Assembly: GCA_035591015.1 (NCBI GenBank)
Contig: JAXIUW010218064.1
Coordinates: 1 to 10,694 of the forward strand
Source of the DNA: Cephalothrix simula
Lineage: Eukaryota; Nemertea; Palaeonemertea; Archinemertea; Cephalotrichidae
Direction of reading: 5' to 3'
DNA length: 10,694 nucleotides
Shown piece after piece: positions 7,641 through 10,694 of the stretch. Every line of letters starts with the position of its first letter. Within the stretch, counting starts at the first letter, position 1. Both the position numbers and the translations under genes were made by a program. Below the pieces are notes generated by a model, which saw only the letters and a list, made by a program, of their open reading frames with translations, did no database searches and was not told the origin of the DNA.

Positions 7641-8416
7641 TCATATATGATAAGTATTTTGAAAAACAATGGTGCTAATTACCTTTTTCTTTTTTCTAGT
7701 AAATGTTAAATATTTTTGTGAAAATCTTATATTTTTAATTCTGATTTTTTTTATTCTAAAGCCAGTGTTTTATATGTTACTGCATGAAGAAAAGTAAGTA
7801 TATTTTGACTCCATTGATTCTAACTAACAATTATTTTTAATTCATTTTTTACTTTTGTTTAAGCTTACAAAATGCCTTGAAGTTATCTCTAGTAGCAAAG
7901 GCTAATATACAAAAGGTATCTAAGTATAGGGAACTCCAAATTTAAATTTTTTGCTATTTCGGACCTCAACTTTACTGCGAGTAGGATGTATCAATCTAGG
8001 AGAGGCAGAAAAAGGGTAATTTTAAAATCAAGATTTTTAATTGAAAAGAATAACAGATGTTGGCATGGGTATGTATGGAAAGATCGGATTTCAAATTATC
8101 CGAATCAGATAACAACAGAATACTAATCACTCGCTTAAACTGTCTAGAATTGTTGTTTAAGAGTTTTTCCCTTTACAAACAGCATTTTTATTGGACTTTG
8201 CTCGTAGACAAAGATTGTCTTTACCGTGTTTTGTTTACATGATATTTTAACACATTGTTAATAGGAGTTGAAACAATAATTTTATTTTATTCATTTACCA
8301 TGTACCTATGCGTCACAACTTTTGACGAACTTTAAAAAATTTCATGCCTTTAAGTACAGGGTGTTCATGCATGAAAAACTGTGACCTATTTTTAACACTT
8401 TGACTGTGGCACTTTT

Positions 8417-8438
8417 TCAGAAATTCATGAATTTCTGA
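8417..8438. repeat. Perfect 22-bp palindrome (unit 2)
   Basis: Copy of the palindrome at 5677-5698, carried by the tandem duplication. Confidence 0.85.
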
Positions 8439-8510
8439 TTTTATATGAATATTAAATGATTGTGTTTTATACCTCCCGACGAGTTATGCATTTTAGCAGA
8501 TACTTTCTCC

Positions 8511-8591
8511 TGGACTGGAAACCCACCCTGATTTCTGCAACCAGATTGAGAAATTACTAATATGATGAAACTAGGATGGATTTCCAGTCTA
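8511..8591. repeat. Imperfect hairpin with GGTTTCCAGTC-type arms (unit 2)
   Basis: Identical copy of 5771-5851 in the right unit. Confidence 0.7.
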
Positions 8592-8868
8592 GTAGAAGAC
8601 GAGGTGAGCGTCTCATTCACTTCCCCATTTCCGGGAGGAGGGAGAGTTTCCTCAAGTAGCCTCGAAGGAACAATGGAACACAAACTATGTTACTCAGAAA
8701 GGCGATCCCTTTTCATATCGAATTTTCTAAAACGAATTCAAATTTGTTTACAAATATAAAACAAAAATTTATTTCCATTTTAAACAACAATACAGTTCTA
8801 TTAACAGTTATAACAACAAACAAAAACAATAATAATACACTTCATAAGTTTCAAATTTTATAAGTTAT

Positions 8869-8963
8869 AGCATGGCTTTTTGGGGGCCATACGAGGCAGT
8901 TGGGTACGAGGGCGGCAGATCCGAGTTCACTACTGCCTCGTATGGCACCAAAAAAGCCATGCT
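8869..8963. repeat. Hairpin with 32-bp arms (unit 2)
   Basis: Copy of the 6129-6223 hairpin. Here it lies just beyond the antisense AATAAA sites at 8982-9004, at the expected 3' end of the proximal guanylate cyclase transcript. Confidence 0.9.
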
Positions 8964-8981
8964 GTTATTAATTTATGAAAC

Positions 8982-9004
8982 TTTATTACCCGCTTTGATT
9001 TATT
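8982..9004 (-). terminator. Candidate poly(A) signals of the guanylate cyclase gene
   Basis: AATAAA on the - strand at 8999-9004 and 8982-8987, about 480-500 bases past the stop at 9483. These were chosen because they are the first canonical matches I noticed. The same pair occurs at 6242-6264 for the distal copy. Confidence 0.4.
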
Positions 9005-9050
9005 AAATTATATCTGCTAAACAGGTAAACGTTTTATAATAACTATTATT

Positions 9051-9465
9051 CTCACACTCGACCATAGGTGTCTCGCTTGTATTATCCCTTTTAAGTTTTA
9101 TCCTTGTAATATGATAATTGCGTTAAATTATGTTTTAAATGACAAATTTTGATAATGAAAAACACATGTGTTATTCACTCAGCCGTTTGCGCCTCGTGCT
9201 TATTTGCCCCTTTTGTTATATATACCCCCGATACGATGATAGATATGACTTTCCCCATTTTATAATGAAATTTCACTGAAAAGAAAAAAATAACTTTACA
9301 CTCACTCGGCATTGCGTCTCGTGCGTTTACCTTTTTAGATGTTTAACTTCTAATGTGATTATAAATTCCATAACAATTTATGGTATTATAAAATATTTTT
9401 CACTTAATCAACCTTATGCGTTTCGTATCAGCTTTTTTCTACATTTTCTACATTTCTACATTTTT
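9051..9465. repeat. Diverged tandem array (unit 2)
   Basis: Same array as 6311-6725, in the right unit. It lies immediately downstream of the proximal guanylate cyclase stop on the - strand, so it probably forms most of that gene's 3' UTR. Confidence 0.65.
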
Positions 9466-9482
9466 TCAACAGTTGTTTTAAA

Positions 9483-9720
9483 CTAATAGCGAAAACGCTT
9501 AAAAAGTTCTTTGGTGCCTTGTCGAATCGGCATTTCTCTTCCGACTTCCGCCTCAGTTACTGAACTAATAACTATAGATTTTGCAACGTGTTTAGGCTGT
9601 GGCAGATACGTGAAATCATTATAATGCTTTTGGACGTCCAATTCTTCTAGTAGACTTGCGACTGAAGGGCATGGACTAAGGTTTGGTCCAATTTTGAGGT
9701 AGGAACCCGTTTGCGGATCA
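9483..9720 (-). CDS. Guanylate cyclase C-terminal exon, proximal copy
   Basis: Reading the - strand, the acceptor TTTTTTACAG (complement of 9721-9730) opens a 238-base exon ending in TAG (complement of 9483-9485). It supplies the last base of a split codon and then 78 residues, beginning DPQTGSYLKIGPNLSPCP and ending ELFKRFRY. The preceding exon at 10044-10105 ends with TG, so the split codon is TG|T, cysteine, and the phase is exact. The peptide is the tail that follows the cyclase catalytic domain, with LLEELDVQKHYNDF in its middle. I do not recognise a domain in the tail itself, so its identity rests on linkage to the previous exon. AATAAA in antisense at 8999-9004 and 8982-8987 could serve as polyadenylation signals, giving a 3' UTR of about 500 bases. 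Confidence 0.8.
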
Positions 9721-10043
9721 CTGTAAAAAATTTTAACATTTTATTTTACACACATTGAAGGAAAGGTTTATGTTGATACTCATATTGTTGACGCAACCCT
9801 CATAGTTTCTTGTTGAAAGTTTCGCCCAAATCGGACGGGATTTCGATTGGTTAAACGATTGCGTTTTCCTACCGTACTAAAATACTCGTTTTGACAACTA
9901 TATTTGCGCAACAACTCCCCAGGCCCCAAGCATGTGGTGGTAGGACGATGAAAACTCCCCCATGTCCTTTCCACTTTGACTTATTTTACCGGCCGATTTA
10001 TTTTATGGCTTTGCTATAAAAATAAAGAAAGCAAAGAACTTAC
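9721..10043 (-). other. Guanylate cyclase intron, phase 2, with repeat fragments
   Basis: A 323-base intron on the - strand (GTAAGT...TACAG). The right edge of the duplication falls inside it at about 9759. Bases 9932-9971 (GTGGTGGTAGGACGATGAAAA onward) resemble the arm unit of the foldback element at 2640-3190. The rest has no recognised feature. Confidence 0.75.
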
Positions 10044-10105
10044 CAGGGTTTGCCTGTTTCATCAATTTTACCAAGTAACCAATAGGTTTTGATTTTTCCT
10101 TTGTC
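10044..10105 (-). CDS. Guanylate cyclase exon: end of the catalytic domain
   Basis: A 62-base exon on the - strand. The acceptor is CACCTTTTAG (complement of 10106-10115) and the donor is CCCTG|GTAAGT (complement of 10038-10044). It begins in phase 0 and reads DKGKIKTYWLLGKIDETGKP. The KGK..TYWLLG pattern is the well-known end of class III guanylate cyclase catalytic domains, especially the receptor type, which make cGMP from GTP. Only this C-terminal edge is in the window; metal- and nucleotide-binding residues would be encoded upstream, beyond 10694. The gene is convergent with the receptor. A receptor-type (membrane) enzyme is my best guess, but the soluble type cannot be excluded from 20 residues. 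Confidence 0.85.
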
Positions 10106-10201
10106 CTAAAAGGTGCAAAAATATAATAAAAAGAAAGCGCAATATTAGACCAAACTATAGTAGTATAGTCTTATACTCAGTGGCGTAACTAATGGTGTCG
10201 C

Positions 10202-10223
10202 AGGTGTCGCAATTGCGACACCT
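10202..10223. repeat. Perfect 22-bp palindrome near the transposon end
   Basis: AGGTGTCGCAA is followed directly by TTGCGACACCT. Its left half overlaps the second GGTGTCGCA direct repeat. Confidence 0.85.
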
Positions 10224-10314
10224 ATTTTTTTTGGAAAAAATCAACCAGTCTCAGTTTGATCTGAAACGTTTAAATCCGCTTATAAATGTTCACCAAGGTA
10301 TAGGGGGTCAAGGT

Positions 10315-10401
10315 AATCATGGTCATCTGAGACTAGAGGGGTCACTAGATCATGCTCATTTGATTCTAGATCATGGTCAAATTGATTATGAATCATGGTC
10401 A
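10315..10401. repeat. Four spaced RATCATGGTCA motifs
   Basis: AATCATGGTCA at 10315, GATCATGCTCA at 10348, GATCATGGTCA at 10369 and AATCATGGTCA at 10391. The spacing is 33, 21 and 22 bases, so this is a degenerate short-period repeat within the transposon-like region. Confidence 0.65.
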
Positions 10402-10694
10402 TTTCATGGAAACAGACCTACGAAGAATTGTTTTCCATTTATTCATAGAGCAACGCTATTTTCGGGTAGTAGACCCTTAAATCAGTTTGCTTTTAAGCCA
10501 AATTTAAAGAGTGGTTTATGTTACAAGCTTGTAGAATTGTTTTCCATTATCAATTTATTCACCGAGCTACCCTATAAAAATAACGCTATTTCCGGCTGGG
10601 TAGTGATACCCTAAAATCCATTTGGCTTCCAGGGTACCCCCACCAGGCCCCTGGGCCCCACGCCTCTGGTGCTCGGCGCAGTTGCGGATGGCGT

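Larger units (their letters stand above)
7024..9759. repeat. Tandem segmental duplication, right unit (~2.74 kb)
   Basis: Second unit of the duplication, directly abutting the first. The junction is a run of seven A at 7018-7024, between CACATTG (the end of a unit) and GTTGTTAAAA (the start of a unit). The right limit is at 9759, where CACATTGAA is followed by GGAAAGG instead of A residues. Confidence 0.95.
10178..10694. mobile_element. One end of a probable hAT-like transposon or derivative
   Basis: CAGTGGCGTAACTA at 10178-10191 is the kind of terminal sequence seen at ends of many hAT-superfamily elements. The other end is outside the window, so no inverted repeat or target duplication can be checked. 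Just inside are two copies of GGTGTCGCA (10194-10211) and a perfect 22-base palindrome (10202-10223). An open stretch at 10192-10614 has no recognised transposase motif and is probably non-coding. The last 70 bases are GC-rich (CCAGGCCCCTGG). It lies in the guanylate cyclase intron upstream of exon 10105. Confidence 0.4.

Noticed and set aside
4285-9759. The duplicated block as long terminal repeats of a retroelement
   Set aside because: The units abut directly with no internal gag-pol, tRNA primer site or polypurine tract, and they carry exons of two host genes.
9780-9974. 64-residue reverse frame in the cyclase intron
   Set aside because: It lies between well-defined donor and acceptor sites and overlaps repeat remnants.
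10192-10614. 140-residue + frame as a gene
   Set aside because: It starts in the doubled 9-mer and palindrome, contains the RATCATGGTCA repeats and shows no domain; it is more likely transposon filler.

Overview
The window is AT-rich animal nuclear DNA, most likely from an arthropod or another invertebrate. It has spliced genes with good GT-AG junctions, long AT-rich introns, several hairpin or foldback repeats, and proteins of animal signalling families. No bacterial, plasmid, CRISPR, rRNA or tRNA feature is visible. The species cannot be named from the sequence.

Two convergent genes meet here. On the + strand are the 3' coding exons of a class C G-protein-coupled receptor of the metabotropic glutamate receptor family. 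Exon 137-250 encodes the end of the ligand-binding domain. Exon 587-1815 encodes the nine-cysteine linker, all seven membrane helices and a short tail. Further down the same strand, exon 4482-4900 encodes a hydrophilic tail with a Homer-type PPxxF motif and a C-terminal T-E-L. It is in phase with a GTAAGT donor at 1748 inside the receptor exon, so it may be an alternative long tail. On the - strand are the last two exons of a guanylate cyclase: 10105-10044, with the KGK..TYWLLG end of the catalytic domain, and 9720-9483, its C-terminal tail. The second has no usable ATG near its start and was found by reading the reverse strand through splice sites.

The main structural event is a direct tandem duplication of about 2.74 kb (about 4285-7023 and 7024-9759). 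It spans the convergent 3' ends, so the receptor-tail exon and the guanylate cyclase terminal exon are both present twice. The differences I found (three substitutions and a 1-base indel) all lie in the first ~100 bases; every later line I compared was identical. Each gene keeps an intact proximal copy, while the two inner copies are redundant.

The rest is intron and intergenic DNA with repeats: a 57-base repeat placed twice near the first two exons (1-586), poorly recognisable repetitive DNA (1816-2640), a nested foldback built of four related units (2640-3190), a perfect 40-bp-arm hairpin (3213-3301), AT-rich DNA (3302-4284), hairpins and a diverged tandem array inside each duplicate, a fragment of the foldback family in the cyclase intron (about 9932-9971), and one end of a probable hAT-like transposon (10178 to the window end).
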